From NCBI RefSeq assembly GCF_017377775.1, contig NZ_JAFVLN010000008.1, positions 124,001-188,000 on the forward strand: DNA of 64,000 bases. Direction: 5' to 3'. The DNA is from Streptomyces sp. VRA16 Mangrove soil (lineage in GTDB: Bacteria > Actinomycetota > Actinomycetes > Streptomycetales > Streptomycetaceae). Made by a program: the position numbers and the translations under genes. Numbering within the stretch: position 1 is the first letter of the stretch; the number at the start of each line of letters is the position of its first letter. Below are positions 53,353-61,643 of this stretch, in pieces. A model generated the notes under the pieces. It ran no database searches, had not been told where the DNA came from, and was given only the letters and a program-made list of their open reading frames with translations.

Positions 53353-55032
53353 TCACCTCTCCTTCTGCAGCAGCGAAAGGGCCGCGATCAGTTCGGCCTG
53401 TGGCTCCGGGGTGACGCCGAGCCCGTCGAGCGGCGCGAGCCGGCGTTCGCGTTCCGCGCCGAGCACGGTGTCCAGGTACTCGCTGAGCAGCCGCCCACCG
53501 CGGTCCCGCAGGCGCAGGGCGCCCTGGGCGCCGATCCGCTCGGCGAGGTTCTCGCCGGCGGCCCTGGCCCGGCGACCGCCGAGCAGCGCGGTGGCGACCA
53601 GGGCGGCGACGACCTCGGGCTCGGGCGGCGTGGCGCCCTGCAGCTCGCCGACGGCCCGCACCTCTTCCTCGGCGTACTCCTCCAGGACCCGCCGCCACCG
53701 TCGTACGGCCATCCCGATGCGGTGCTCCGCGCTCTCCAACTCCGGGTCCCGGTCGGCCAGCTCGGGCGCGCCACCACCGGGTTCGCGCCGCCAGGCCTCG
53801 TCCACGCGCGCGTCGGCGGCGCTCACCGCGCACACCAGCAGGGCGCTCAGGCTCCCCACGAGCGCGTCGAGCAGCTCCCCCGCCGAACAGTCCAGGGGAT
53901 AGCTGCGCCACCGCTTGAGGGCGTCTCCCGCGAGCACCCCTCCTGCTTGCAGCCTGTTGCGCACGCGCGCGTGCTCGCTCTCGTACGCCTCCTCGACCGC
54001 GGTGGTGAGCCGTACGGCGGCCGAGTGCTGGGCGGCGACCGCGGCGGCCAGCTCCGGCATCCGGGCCTTGAGCGAGTCGAGGACGCCGCGCGCGGTACGG
54101 CTCACGGCGAGGGCGCGCGCGTCGGGGTCCTGGGCGCGGTGGGTGAGCCAGGCGCGCAGGGGCGCGACGGCGGTGGCGGGCAGCAGGCCGCCGTTCCCGG
54201 TGGATTCGGGCAGCTCGGGAACGGTGAACCGCGGCACCTCGCCGAGCCCGGCCTTGGTGAGCAGGGCCCCGTACTGTCGCGACACTTCGGTGACGACCTG
54301 GTGCGGCACCCGATCGAGCACGGTCACCAGGCTGGCGTCGTACTCCTTGGCGGTACGCAGCAGATGCCATGGCACGGCGTCGGCGTACCGGGACGCGGTG
54401 GTCACCATGATCCACACGTCGGCGGCGCTCACGAGCCGCGCGGCGAGCAGCCGGTTCTCGTCCACCAGGGAGTCGATGTCGGGCGCGTCGAGCAACGCGA
54501 GCCCCTGCGGCAACGTCCCCGCGGTCTCGACCCTGAGCACCCGCTCCCCGTCCTCCAGTACGGGCGTCAGCGCGTCGTCGTCCTCGTCCTCGGGCCCCTC
54601 GCCCTCGACCTGCCGGGGCACCCACACGCGCGTGAGGTCGGGCAGGACGCGCATCCCGGAGAACCAGTGGTGGTCGTCGGGGTGGCAGACGAGCACCGGG
54701 GTCCGTGTGGTCGGCCGCAACACCCCGGCCTCGCTCACCACGCGCCCCACGAGCGAGTTCACGAGTGTGGACTTGCCGGCGCCCGTGGACCCGCCGATCA
54801 CGGCCAGCAAGGGCGCTTCGGGGGCCTGCAACCGGGGCACCAAGTAGTCGTCGAGCTGTGCGAGCAACTCGTTTCTGTTGGCACGCGCGCGTGGCGCCCC
54901 TGCGAGGGGGAGCGGGAAGCGCGCGGCGGCGACACGGTCGCGCAGCGCGGTAAGTGCGTCGAGCAGCTGAGGCCGTACGTCCAAGGTCACCACATGCGAA
55001 GAATGCCCAATTTTGGTGTCTTTCTGAAGCAT
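53353..55032 (-). CDS. dynA: Dynamin-like GTPase (DynA-like)
   Basis: 559 residues. G1 AVIGGSTGAGKSTLVNSL, G3-like LLDAPDIDSLV and TVLDRVP as G4-like; a long helical middle and C-terminal stalk follow. No clear transmembrane helix. ATG 55032 is used with AGGTG upstream; a GTG at 54990 also precedes the conserved DVRPQLLDALTALRD. Paired with a TM-bearing GTPase and ssbB, matching the sporulation locus order expected for dynA-dynB. Confidence 0.75.
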   Translation of the reverse strand: MLQKDTKIGHSSHVVTLDVRPQLLDALTALRDRVAAARFPLPLAGAPRARANRNELLAQLDDYLVPRLQAPEAPLLAVIGGSTGAGKSTLVNSLVGRVVSEAGVLRPTTRTPVLVCHPDDHHWFSGMRVLPDLTRVWVPRQVEGEGPEDEDDDALTPVLEDGERVLRVETAGTLPQGLALLDAPDIDSLVDENRLLAARLVSAADVWIMVTTASRYADAVPWHLLRTAKEYDASLVTVLDRVPHQVVTEVSRQYGALLTKAGLGEVPRFTVPELPESTGNGGLLPATAVAPLRAWLTHRAQDPDARALAVSRTARGVLDSLKARMPELAAAVAAQHSAAVRLTTAVEEAYESEHARVRNRLQAGGVLAGDALKRWRSYPLDCSAGELLDALVGSLSALLVCAVSAADARVDEAWRREPGGGAPELADRDPELESAEHRIGMAVRRWRRVLEEYAEEEVRAVGELQGATPPEPEVVAALVATALLGGRRARAAGENLAERIGAQGALRLRDRGGRLLSEYLDTVLGAERERRLAPLDGLGVTPEPQAELIAALSLLQKER

Positions 55033-55371
55033 ATGAGCGCACCTGCGCGCCGATAAGACGCCAGAACACGCCAGGAGGACCATCGAAGGCGCCCCGAAAG
55101 GGGCGCGATACGTCACAGGAAGCGCACAGCGGGACGGAAGGGGAGAGAGGGGGCGCAGGCATAACGAGTGCACAACACCCGGGGCGTGAGTCGCCAAAAG
55201 CGATGCACGATTCGCACCTACCTGCGATTATCAGTTCCGCTTCACTGAACCTCCACATCGAGCCACGGAGGCGAAGCAGCAAGGACAGGGACCCGGGAGC
55301 CCTATCCTTGTCCCCGGCAAGGTCACGGATCACCCCCACATCCGCCCGTCCAAGCCAACGGCCACACACCG
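55033..55371. other. Intergenic region upstream of dynA and tRNA-Arg
   Basis: 339 bases. It must contain the dynA promoter (minus strand) and the tRNA promoter (plus strand). An imperfect inverted repeat AAGGACAGGG...CCCTATCCTT lies at ~55282-55312. No gene is seen. Confidence 0.5.
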
Positions 55372-55444
55372 GCCCCCGTAGCTCAGTGGATAGAGCAGGC
55401 GCCTTCTAAGCGCTTGGCCGCAGGTTCGAGTCCTGCCGGGGGCG
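55372..55444 (+). tRNA. tRNA-Arg (anticodon TCT)
   Basis: Full cloverleaf: acceptor GCCCCCG/CGGGGGC, D-arm GCTC...GAGC, anticodon stem GGCGC/GCGCT with loop CTTCTAA (anticodon TCT, Arg AGA), T-arm GCAGG-TTCGAGT-CCTGC, discriminator G. CCA is not encoded. The accessory stretch begins directly behind it. Confidence 0.95.
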
Positions 55445-55812
55445 CCCAGAACATGGCTGGTCTGCGGGCGCGTCGCCGGATGGCGGCATGACCGTTGCGG
55501 TCCATGCAGAGCAGATGCGGAGTGGGTGCCGGAGACGCTCTCGTTGTACGGGCGCTCAGAACGCGCGCAACCCCGTCGGCGCACCAGTTCCAGCGAGTTC
55601 GAGGTCTGTGACCTGCCCGCCAAGGACGGCACCCTGGAGTCCACGGAGAAGCGCCCGGCGAGGTCGGCCTTTACGTCAGCGGCCCAGTCATCGCCAACCG
55701 CTCTTCCCTTTATTCGGAACACAGTGCGCAGGTCCGTTCCCGTACGCCACTGCAGATCCACCACACCCGCGGGAACTCATGCAACCGGGCACGCCCACCA
55801 CGACAACAAGTA

Positions 55813-55844
55813 GCCCTGACCTAGATAAAACTGCAGGTCAGGGC
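55813..55844. terminator. Hairpin upstream of the toxin-antitoxin pair
   Basis: 10-bp perfect stem GCCCTGACCT / AGGTCAGGGC with a 12-base A-rich loop; likely an upstream terminator. Confidence 0.6.
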
Positions 55845-55848
55845 CAAT

Positions 55849-55886
55849 AGTGCAGACGGGTCAGGTTACTCGTCCGATTCTGCACT
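55849..55886. promoter_or_regulatory. Inverted repeat before the antitoxin gene
   Basis: AGTGCAGA (55849-55856) and TCTGCACT (55879-55886) are perfect complements separated by 22 bases, 32 bases before the antitoxin ATG; a candidate site for antitoxin autoregulation. Confidence 0.5.
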
Positions 55887-55917
55887 CTCGGGGAGTATGC
55901 AAGGTAGGATCGGTGGC

Positions 55918-56181
55918 ATGAGCGAGCCTACTGGTAAGTACTCGATCACCATGCCGCGCGACATCGCGGAAGCCGCCCGAACCCGCAGCGGCCCCTCCGG
56001 ACTGTCCGCCTACGTCGCTGCGGCCGTCGCCCGCCAGATCGAGCGCGACAACCTCAATGAACTCATCCAGGTCGCCGAGGCCGAACACGGCCCTATCACG
56101 GACGACGAGATCCAGGCGCTGCGCGATCAGCTTCACCAGGCCCGGCAGGAGCAGAACCGCGGCGGGGCCAACGCCGCATGA
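55918..56181 (+). CDS. Ribbon-helix-helix antitoxin
   Basis: 87 residues. N-terminal strand KYSITMPRDIAEAARTR followed by a helix (GLSAYVAAAVARQIERDN) fits a CopG/RHH DNA-binding antitoxin; the C-terminal half is acidic and helical, suited to wrap a toxin. ATG 55918 follows AAGGTAGGA. The next gene overlaps by four bases and encodes a PIN-domain protein, so this is the antitoxin of a VapBC-type pair. Confidence 0.8.
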   Translation: MSEPTGKYSITMPRDIAEAARTRSGPSGLSAYVAAAVARQIERDNLNELIQVAEAEHGPITDDEIQALRDQLHQARQEQNRGGANAA

Positions 56182-56591
56182 ACCGCTCACCCGCAGCCCC
56201 CGGTGGCACCCTCGTCCTGGACAGCGAGGGACTGACCAAGGCCGTCTTGCGCGACCGGACGGTCACCACGTGGCTCGCCCTGGCCCGCGCCGACGACCTC
56301 CGTGTCATCACCTCCGCCGCCACTCTCGTAGAGGTGGTCCATCCCCGCATCAACCGGCCGGCTCTGGAATGGACGTTGTCCCGCCTGATTGTCGAGCCGG
56401 TAACCGAACCGATCGCCCGCCGAGCCGCTGGACTTCTGGCCGACGCAGGGCTGCACGGGCACAAGTACGCCATTGACGCCATGCTCAGCGCCACCGCCCT
56501 GGCCGCCCCCGGACCCGTCACCATCCTGACCTCGGACCCCGAAGATCTCGCCGCCCTGTGCGGGGCGCGCGTCACCGTCATCAAGGTCTGA
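56178..56591 (+). CDS. PIN-domain toxin (VapC type)
   Basis: 137 residues of PIN-domain ribonuclease type: acidic residues in VLDSEGLTK (Asp15), LVEVVHP (Glu ~52) and HKYAIDAML (Asp ~100), with a final strand VTILTSDPEDLAAL carrying another Asp. It is expected to cleave RNA when not held by the antitoxin. Its ATG overlaps the antitoxin stop (ATGA). Confidence 0.82.
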   Translation: MNRSPAAPGGTLVLDSEGLTKAVLRDRTVTTWLALARADDLRVITSAATLVEVVHPRINRPALEWTLSRLIVEPVTEPIARRAAGLLADAGLHGHKYAIDAMLSATALAAPGPVTILTSDPEDLAALCGARVTVIKV

Positions 56592-56748
56592 GCCCAGCTC
56601 TCCACAGCACTGCGGCGTTCCCACCGCTTCTGCCCCATCCCGACCCCCACGCCCCGTCGGCAGCCCCACCACCGTCGGTGCTTGGACCCGCACCCCAAAG
56701 CCGTACGCAGGTCACCCCACGGGCCGCACCGAACTGCGAGGCAGACCC

Positions 56749-59079
56749 ATGTCGACGACCCAGCACGTTCTCGACCACCGCCGCGTACAAACCGCCGTCA
56801 TCGGACACAAGAACTCCGACCACCCGGTCATCCTTCCGATGGACGCCCACGAGCTAGACCTCTGGCGCAAGGCACACCCCACCTACAGCTACTGGTGCGG
56901 GCATCAACTGGGTGGATGCGGAGCCGAGTTGAGTGATCGTCGCTACACCGAGAAGGTCTGCCACTTCGCCCACCACCCCAGCGCTCCCGTCTGCCACCGC
57001 GCCGCCAACGGCGAGTCCAGCGCGGACCACCTCTTCATCAAACGCGGCATGCAACGGCTGCTGAGCAAGCAGCACATACGTGGTGACATACAGACCCGCG
57101 ACCTCGGGACCGGGCCCGGCGACGCTGTCGACGTCTACCTTCCGCATACCAGCCGCATCATCCGCTTCCAGCTCACCCATTGCGACTATCCCGCCTGGCG
57201 CCGCCACACCGACGCCCTGCGTCCGAAGGCCCCCGGCGGTGTCGACTGGGTGTTCAGATCGGACGTCCCGGCCACCCGCGAACTCCTCGACTGCGACGCC
57301 TATTTCCTGCGTGTACGCCTCGAAACGGTCGGCGGTGAGCGCCACGTCCACATCGGCACGGAGGCCCGGGACCGCAGTGTCACCTGGACTCCGTTGGGCG
57401 ACTGCACCCTCACGTCCACCGGACTGTCCACGCCTCGCGTCGAAACCATCCGCATATCGCGCCCGCGACCGCAGCTCCCCTCGTTCCCCCTCGCGGGCGG
57501 GCTCGTCTTCCGGCCCATCGACGAGGCCAGGCCCCTCCTGGACACACCCTTCGCCGCCACGGGCCGCCGTCTCATCACCGCCGATGTACGGCCGACCGAC
57601 AGTCCCATTGTCAGAGCCGCACTCTCTCTCCCCGCAGACAGCGGCCCGCCATCGGCCGACCACGTGTACGGCGTGCCCGACTCCGCTCGGATGCTGGTGC
57701 TTGAGGACGGCCAGGGCTGGGTCGTAGAGGTGAACCGCTGCCTGCGTCTCAACACCCGCGAGGCCGAGCGGACCGGGCTCTGGACACCGCCTCAGGGAGC
57801 GCCGACCGCGCCGGTGCCCGCCGAGCCCGCCCTCGTCGTGCCCACACCCTCGCCGACCAAGCCGCGCGTTCTCACCCATGTCGACATGGTCACCGAAGTC
57901 CGCACGGCCCTGGCCGACTTCGCCCGGTTGGGTGCGACCACTACGTGGGAGGAACTTGCCTCTCGCCTCGGCGTGACAGCCTCGCAGCTCTCCGATACCG
58001 AACGCCGTGACCTCCTTGTGGATGTGGACTCACCGCTGTCCGAGTATCTGCCGGTGCGCTCGGCCCTCGTCCTCGACGGCGACGCCCCGCTGCCCTACCT
58101 CGGCGAGATCCTGCACCGACTCGGAATTCCGTACGCCAAGACCTCCACACGCCTTCACCAGTGGGCCGCAGTCGAGCGCGAGCGCGCCTACGCGGCATTC
58201 GGTCAGCCGTCCCGGGCCATGGGCCCCCGACTCGCCCTGACTCCCGCACGGCCTGCGCAGAAGAACCTCGTCAAGAAGGCGTTCAGGGGAAGCACAACCC
58301 TGTTCAACAGGCGTGAGGACCCCCGCCTCAGTGAGTTGCTCACCACCCTTCGTCGCCTCGGACCTCATCCGGTCAAGGCCGTGCGCCAGCAGATCAACAC
58401 AGCCATGCACGGGGCGTCGGTCTGGCTCGGCCAGCAGCCCACTGGAGGGAACCGCAAGTGGATCGAAGCGGCCAAGCAAAGTCGTGACCATCACATTCAC
58501 GAGCTGGAACAGGCACTGATCGCTCACCGGACGTCGACACCCACCAGACCCACCGGCCTTCCACCCACCGTGGAGAAAATGCAGAAGAAGGGGAAGAAGC
58601 CGAGCCTCAGAAAACTCCAGAACGAGTTCTTGGCACGGTACGAGGCACAGCAGAAGGCGACGAAGGCGGAGCTGAGGAAATCCATCCCGACCCAGCTCTC
58701 GTCAGCGCCGCAGAACACAACACACCGTCCGGTCGAACAGCTCACTCGTCAGCTGATCCACGTCGCGGCCCAGGGGCGGACCATCTCCATGGCAGAACTG
58801 GAGAACAGCGGGATCACGCCTGCCGTCCTGCACATGCGGCTGGCCTTGATCGACCGCAGGCTTGCGGCCGATACGCCGATGCTGTCTGCCCTGGTAACCA
58901 CTCTGGCGGGTGGACCGGTCCCATTCTTCCGGACGATCCTCAAGCAACTCAGCCTGGCCGTGCCGCAGACCGACGAAGCCCTCATGGCCATCTGGCGCCG
59001 AGAGCAGGAGCGCGCACATGCGGCGTACGCGAACCCGCCCCGTGAACTGCCGCCGCGGCTCGTCCCGTTGTCTGGGTAG
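56749..59079 (+). CDS. CoiA-like nuclease with duplicated C-terminal domain
   Basis: 776 residues. A Cys/His-rich zinc-binding N-terminus (YWCGHQLGGCGAEL, VCHFAHHPSAPVCH, ~48-83) is followed by a helix DHLFIKRGMQRLL and a restriction-endonuclease-like fold (DAVDVYLPHTSRIIRFQLTH, ~126-143) as in competence protein CoiA. A middle strand-rich part (~200-340) has no parallel known to me. The C-terminal half holds two copies (~383-497 and ~664-774) of one domain, each ending W..(V/Q)ER.(R/H)A.A(F/Y)..P.R...PRL. The 157-base gap upstream has no gene. Confidence 0.75.
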   Translation: MSTTQHVLDHRRVQTAVIGHKNSDHPVILPMDAHELDLWRKAHPTYSYWCGHQLGGCGAELSDRRYTEKVCHFAHHPSAPVCHRAANGESSADHLFIKRGMQRLLSKQHIRGDIQTRDLGTGPGDAVDVYLPHTSRIIRFQLTHCDYPAWRRHTDALRPKAPGGVDWVFRSDVPATRELLDCDAYFLRVRLETVGGERHVHIGTEARDRSVTWTPLGDCTLTSTGLSTPRVETIRISRPRPQLPSFPLAGGLVFRPIDEARPLLDTPFAATGRRLITADVRPTDSPIVRAALSLPADSGPPSADHVYGVPDSARMLVLEDGQGWVVEVNRCLRLNTREAERTGLWTPPQGAPTAPVPAEPALVVPTPSPTKPRVLTHVDMVTEVRTALADFARLGATTTWEELASRLGVTASQLSDTERRDLLVDVDSPLSEYLPVRSALVLDGDAPLPYLGEILHRLGIPYAKTSTRLHQWAAVERERAYAAFGQPSRAMGPRLALTPARPAQKNLVKKAFRGSTTLFNRREDPRLSELLTTLRRLGPHPVKAVRQQINTAMHGASVWLGQQPTGGNRKWIEAAKQSRDHHIHELEQALIAHRTSTPTRPTGLPPTVEKMQKKGKKPSLRKLQNEFLARYEAQQKATKAELRKSIPTQLSSAPQNTTHRPVEQLTRQLIHVAAQGRTISMAELENSGITPAVLHMRLALIDRRLAADTPMLSALVTTLAGGPVPFFRTILKQLSLAVPQTDEALMAIWRREQERAHAAYANPPRELPPRLVPLSG

Positions 59080-59228
59080 GACGGTCGCAGGGGTCCGCTT
59101 CGGCGGGGCCGTTTTGCTGGGCTGGGCAGGGCTAGGGTGCGCGCGAGGGCGCGGACGGCGGTTGGCGGTCAGCGGTTGGCGGAATGTTGGGGTGGGGGTG
59201 TCGGCTGGCGCGCTCGCCCTTGGTCCCG

Positions 59229-59891
59229 CTAATCAACCCCTGCCTCATTCAATTCCTCCGGCACCACCCCCTCCACCCTCTCCGCCCCCCGGCGCTCCTC
59301 CCTCCGCATCACCACGCGGGACGCCGCCGTAGGGCCCCTTCGGCGGCGGAGGATCCATTGGGTGGTGGCTACCGCTGTGGCCACCGTGGCTGAGACGGCG
59401 AAGGCCAGGAGGACGCCTCGGGGGCCCTCGCCCGCTGTGGTGCCGCCGAAGTAGCCGAGGCCCACCGTGTACGTGACCCAGACCGACTCCGCGGCGGCGG
59501 ACGCGTACAGGAGGCGGCGGAGGCGGAAGTGGACGAGGCCGGCCGCGGACATGCCGATGGTGCGGCCGCTCGGGGTGAAGCGGGCCGCGATGATGAACGG
59601 GATGCCGTAGCTCTCGATCCGGGCCGCGGCCCACTCCAGGGCCTTCTGGCGGCGTGGGCCGCGGTTGAGGCGGCGTACCAGGCCGCCGCCGAAGCGCCGG
59701 GCGCCGCCGTAGATCAGCAGGTCGCCGAGGATCGCGCTGCACACGGCCACCGGGAGCACCGCGGCAAGACTCAGGCGGCCCGTCGCCGCCAGGGCGCCGG
59801 CGGTCACCAGCAGCCAGGAGTTGGGCACCATCGGCGGCACCACGGTCAGCACGATCAGGGCGTACAGCCAGTTCCCGCTCCAGTCGGCCAT
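59229..59891 (-). CDS. DedA-family membrane protein
   Basis: 220 residues, about five hydrophobic segments; LPVAVCSAILGDLLIYGGAR, the amphipathic FIIAARFTPSGRTIGMSAAG with the conserved (E/R)xxP/RFxPxxR pattern are DedA features. DedA proteins are lipid (undecaprenyl- or phospho-lipid) translocases of the cytoplasmic membrane. ATG 59891 is preferred; GTG 59900 is in frame. A 149-base gap separates it from the converging CoiA-like gene. Confidence 0.82.
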   Translation of the reverse strand: MADWSGNWLYALIVLTVVPPMVPNSWLLVTAGALAATGRLSLAAVLPVAVCSAILGDLLIYGGARRFGGGLVRRLNRGPRRQKALEWAAARIESYGIPFIIAARFTPSGRTIGMSAAGLVHFRLRRLLYASAAAESVWVTYTVGLGYFGGTTAGEGPRGVLLAFAVSATVATAVATTQWILRRRRGPTAASRVVMRREERRGAERVEGVVPEELNEAGVD

Positions 59892-60001
59892 CCGTCTCAC
59901 CGTCCTTCGTCACCCAGGACATCTTCCGTAACCAGAAACTGACACGTAACAGGGAGATTCAACCGTTTCGGAGTGAAGGTCAGGGAAACCCCCGGGCTCC
60001 C

Positions 60002-60661
60002 CTAGGGGAGGGCGCCGGCGATGAGCCAGAGGTCGTCGGGGACGGGGCCGCGGGCGGCTCTGCGGCCGGCCGCGAAGTCCTGGGCGAGGCGGGCGAGTCC
60101 GGGGTCGCGACGGTCCGCGAGCCGGTCCACCCGGGTCAGGGCGACCCCGGCGGACAGGCAGGCCAGGACCGCCCGGCGCCAGCTGTCCTGGTCCAGGTGC
60201 CGGCCCGCGTACGGGCCGAGGGCGACCGCGAGCAGCCGGGGGTCGCCGGAGCGCACCGCGTCCTCGACGATGCCCACCGCGGCGTCGCCGACCGGCAGGA
60301 AGGGCAGGGCGAGGAGTACGGACTTGCGCTCGCCCGGCGCTCCGCGCGCGTAGCTGCGTTCCGCTTCCTCGGCGAGGGCCGTGCCGGTCAGCGGCAGTGC
60401 GGCGAGGAGCCGGGTGCGTACGGCGTCGGGGACCGACCAGCCGGCCCAGCCGGGCAACGGGGCCCGCCCGTAACGGAGTTCGGCCGCAAGGAAGTGCTCG
60501 TCCAGCGGTCCGGGGCCGCGTTCGGCCACGGTGCGCAGCTGGGTGTCCAGGGTGCGGCGCAGACGCTCGGGCAGGGCGGACGCCAGCCGCTCGCGCAGGG
60601 TGCGGCGGATCAGTTCGCTGTGCACCGGACCGACGGCCGGGGCGAGGGGCGGGTTGGTCAT
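60002..60661 (-). CDS. EboA-domain protein
   Basis: 219 residues, all helical. LDEHFLAAELRYGRAPLPG, ERKSVLLALPFLPVGDAAV, LAVALGPYAGRHLDQDSWRR and CLSAGVALTRVDRLADR match EboA domain proteins, known from the ebo operon that moves secondary metabolite precursors to the periplasm in cyanobacteria and relatives. ATG 60661 follows AAGGAGA. Other ebo genes are not in the window. The 217 bases before it hold a repeat-rich region and no gene. Confidence 0.75.
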   Translation of the reverse strand: MTNPPLAPAVGPVHSELIRRTLRERLASALPERLRRTLDTQLRTVAERGPGPLDEHFLAAELRYGRAPLPGWAGWSVPDAVRTRLLAALPLTGTALAEEAERSYARGAPGERKSVLLALPFLPVGDAAVGIVEDAVRSGDPRLLAVALGPYAGRHLDQDSWRRAVLACLSAGVALTRVDRLADRRDPGLARLAQDFAAGRRAARGPVPDDLWLIAGALP

Positions 60662-60878
60662 GCGCGTACGGTCTCCTTCTGCCGCTGGGCCGTTCCTCCG
60701 CCGCAAAGAGGCCGGCCCTCCGCGGCCGGGGGCCCGTCGGCGTGGTCGCCGTCGGGCACCGGGCCGAAGAGGGCCGGCAGGACGCGGCGCAGGAGGGGGG
60801 AGCTCCGCGGCGCGTCCTCGGAGAGGCGCTGTCCGTTCGCACCGGCCGTCACCGTGCTGTCGCCGTGCTGTCGCCGGG

Positions 60879-61643
60879 TCAGGCCACTGTCGCCCCGGGG
60901 GCTATGCGCGTCCTATACGGCGGATGCGACGTGGCAGATTCGGCCGACGCGCCAGGTTCAGCCAGCGTGCCAGGTTCGGCCGACGTGCCGGGTTCGGCCA
61001 ACGCGCCACAGTCGGCCAACGCGCCGGGTTCGCTCGACGCACCAAGGTCGTTCGACGTGCCGGGATCGTCCGGCGTGCCGACCGTGCCGAGGAAGTTCTC
61101 GATGAGCCGCATCCCGTGGTCCGTGGCGATGCTCTCGGGGTGGAACTGCACGCCGTGCACGGCCAGGCTGCGGTGGCGCAGCCCCATCACCGCGCCGTCG
61201 TCCTCGGCGTGCGCGGTCGCCGTCAGGGGCGGCGGCAGTTCGGGGGCGACGACGAGGGAGTGGTAGCGGGTGACGCGCGTGCCTTGTCCGATGCCCGCGT
61301 AGAGCGTGGAGGCGTCGTGGCGCAGCGGGCTGGTCTTGCCGTGCCTGGCCCGTTCCGCGACGTCCACCCGGCCGCCGTACGCCAGCCCGATCGCCTGGTG
61401 TCCGAGGCAGATCCCGAGCAGTGGCACCCGGCCCGCGAAGGCGTGGACGAGTTCGACGTGTCCGGACTCGCGCGGATGGCCGGGCCCCGGGCCGAGGACG
61501 ACCGCGTCGGGCTGCCGGGCGAGCAGTGCCCGCGGGGTCAGGGTGCGTGACCGTACGACGTCGGTGTCGGCTCCCAGCATGCGCAGGTACTGGTCGATGA
61601 TGTGGGTGAAGCTGTCGTACGCGTCGACGAGCAGCACGTTCAC
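60879..61643 (-). CDS. Anthranilate-synthase-type glutamine amidotransferase (TrpG/PabA) with hexapeptide-repeat tail
   Basis: 254 residues. Class I amidotransferase domain (~1-190): NVLLVDAYDSFTHIIDQYL, VVLGPGPGHPRESG, PLLGICLGHQAIGLAYGG (catalytic Cys) and GVQFHPESIATDHG (His/Glu). It supplies ammonia to the TrpE-like partner. After the normal TrpG end (LIENFLG) follows a ~65-residue tail of eight hexapeptide repeats (GTSAEP, GALAEP, GTLAEP and others) encoded by an 18-bp minisatellite at 60937-61080. GTG 61643 overlaps the TrpE-type stop (GTGA). Confidence 0.88.
   Translation of the reverse strand: MNVLLVDAYDSFTHIIDQYLRMLGADTDVVRSRTLTPRALLARQPDAVVLGPGPGHPRESGHVELVHAFAGRVPLLGICLGHQAIGLAYGGRVDVAERARHGKTSPLRHDASTLYAGIGQGTRVTRYHSLVVAPELPPPLTATAHAEDDGAVMGLRHRSLAVHGVQFHPESIATDHGMRLIENFLGTVGTPDDPGTSNDLGASSEPGALADCGALAEPGTSAEPGTLAEPGASAESATSHPPYRTRIAPGATVA
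60937..61080. repeat. 18-bp minisatellite inside the trpG-type gene, eight units
   Basis: Eight contiguous 18-base units, consensus GGTTCGGCCGACGCGCCA on the plus strand, in phase with the minus-strand reading frame so each unit encodes one hexapeptide such as GTSAEP. Units diverge at up to a few bases. Confidence 0.88.

Larger units (their letters stand above)
55445..55917. other. Decayed DNA behind tRNA-Arg
   Basis: 473 bases without an intact gene. Protein-like segments occur in two + frames (FEVCDLPAKDGTLESTEKRP, then EVGLYVSGPVIANRSSLYSE after a shift near 55650), suggesting a degraded coding sequence. A hairpin GCCCTGACCT...AGGTCAGGGC lies at 55813-55844 and the inverted repeat of the toxin-antitoxin promoter at 55849-55886. 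No integrase fragment recognised. Confidence 0.4.

Noticed and set aside
53348..55369. An upstream extension of the dynB-like frame giving a ~1280-residue protein
   Set aside because: The extra part overlaps the dynA-like gene in another frame and has no recognisable motif; the conserved N-terminus starts at 53347.
55330..55764. A minus-strand protein containing APGRTRTCG and LYPLSYGG
   Set aside because: This is the classic false translation of a tRNA gene; the clear tRNA-Arg cloverleaf explains the sequence.
55372..59100. Search for att direct repeats of the tRNA 3' end and for an integrase
   Set aside because: No second copy of the tRNA 3' end and no recombinase gene was seen up to ~60 kb, so the island's integration is inferred only from position and content.
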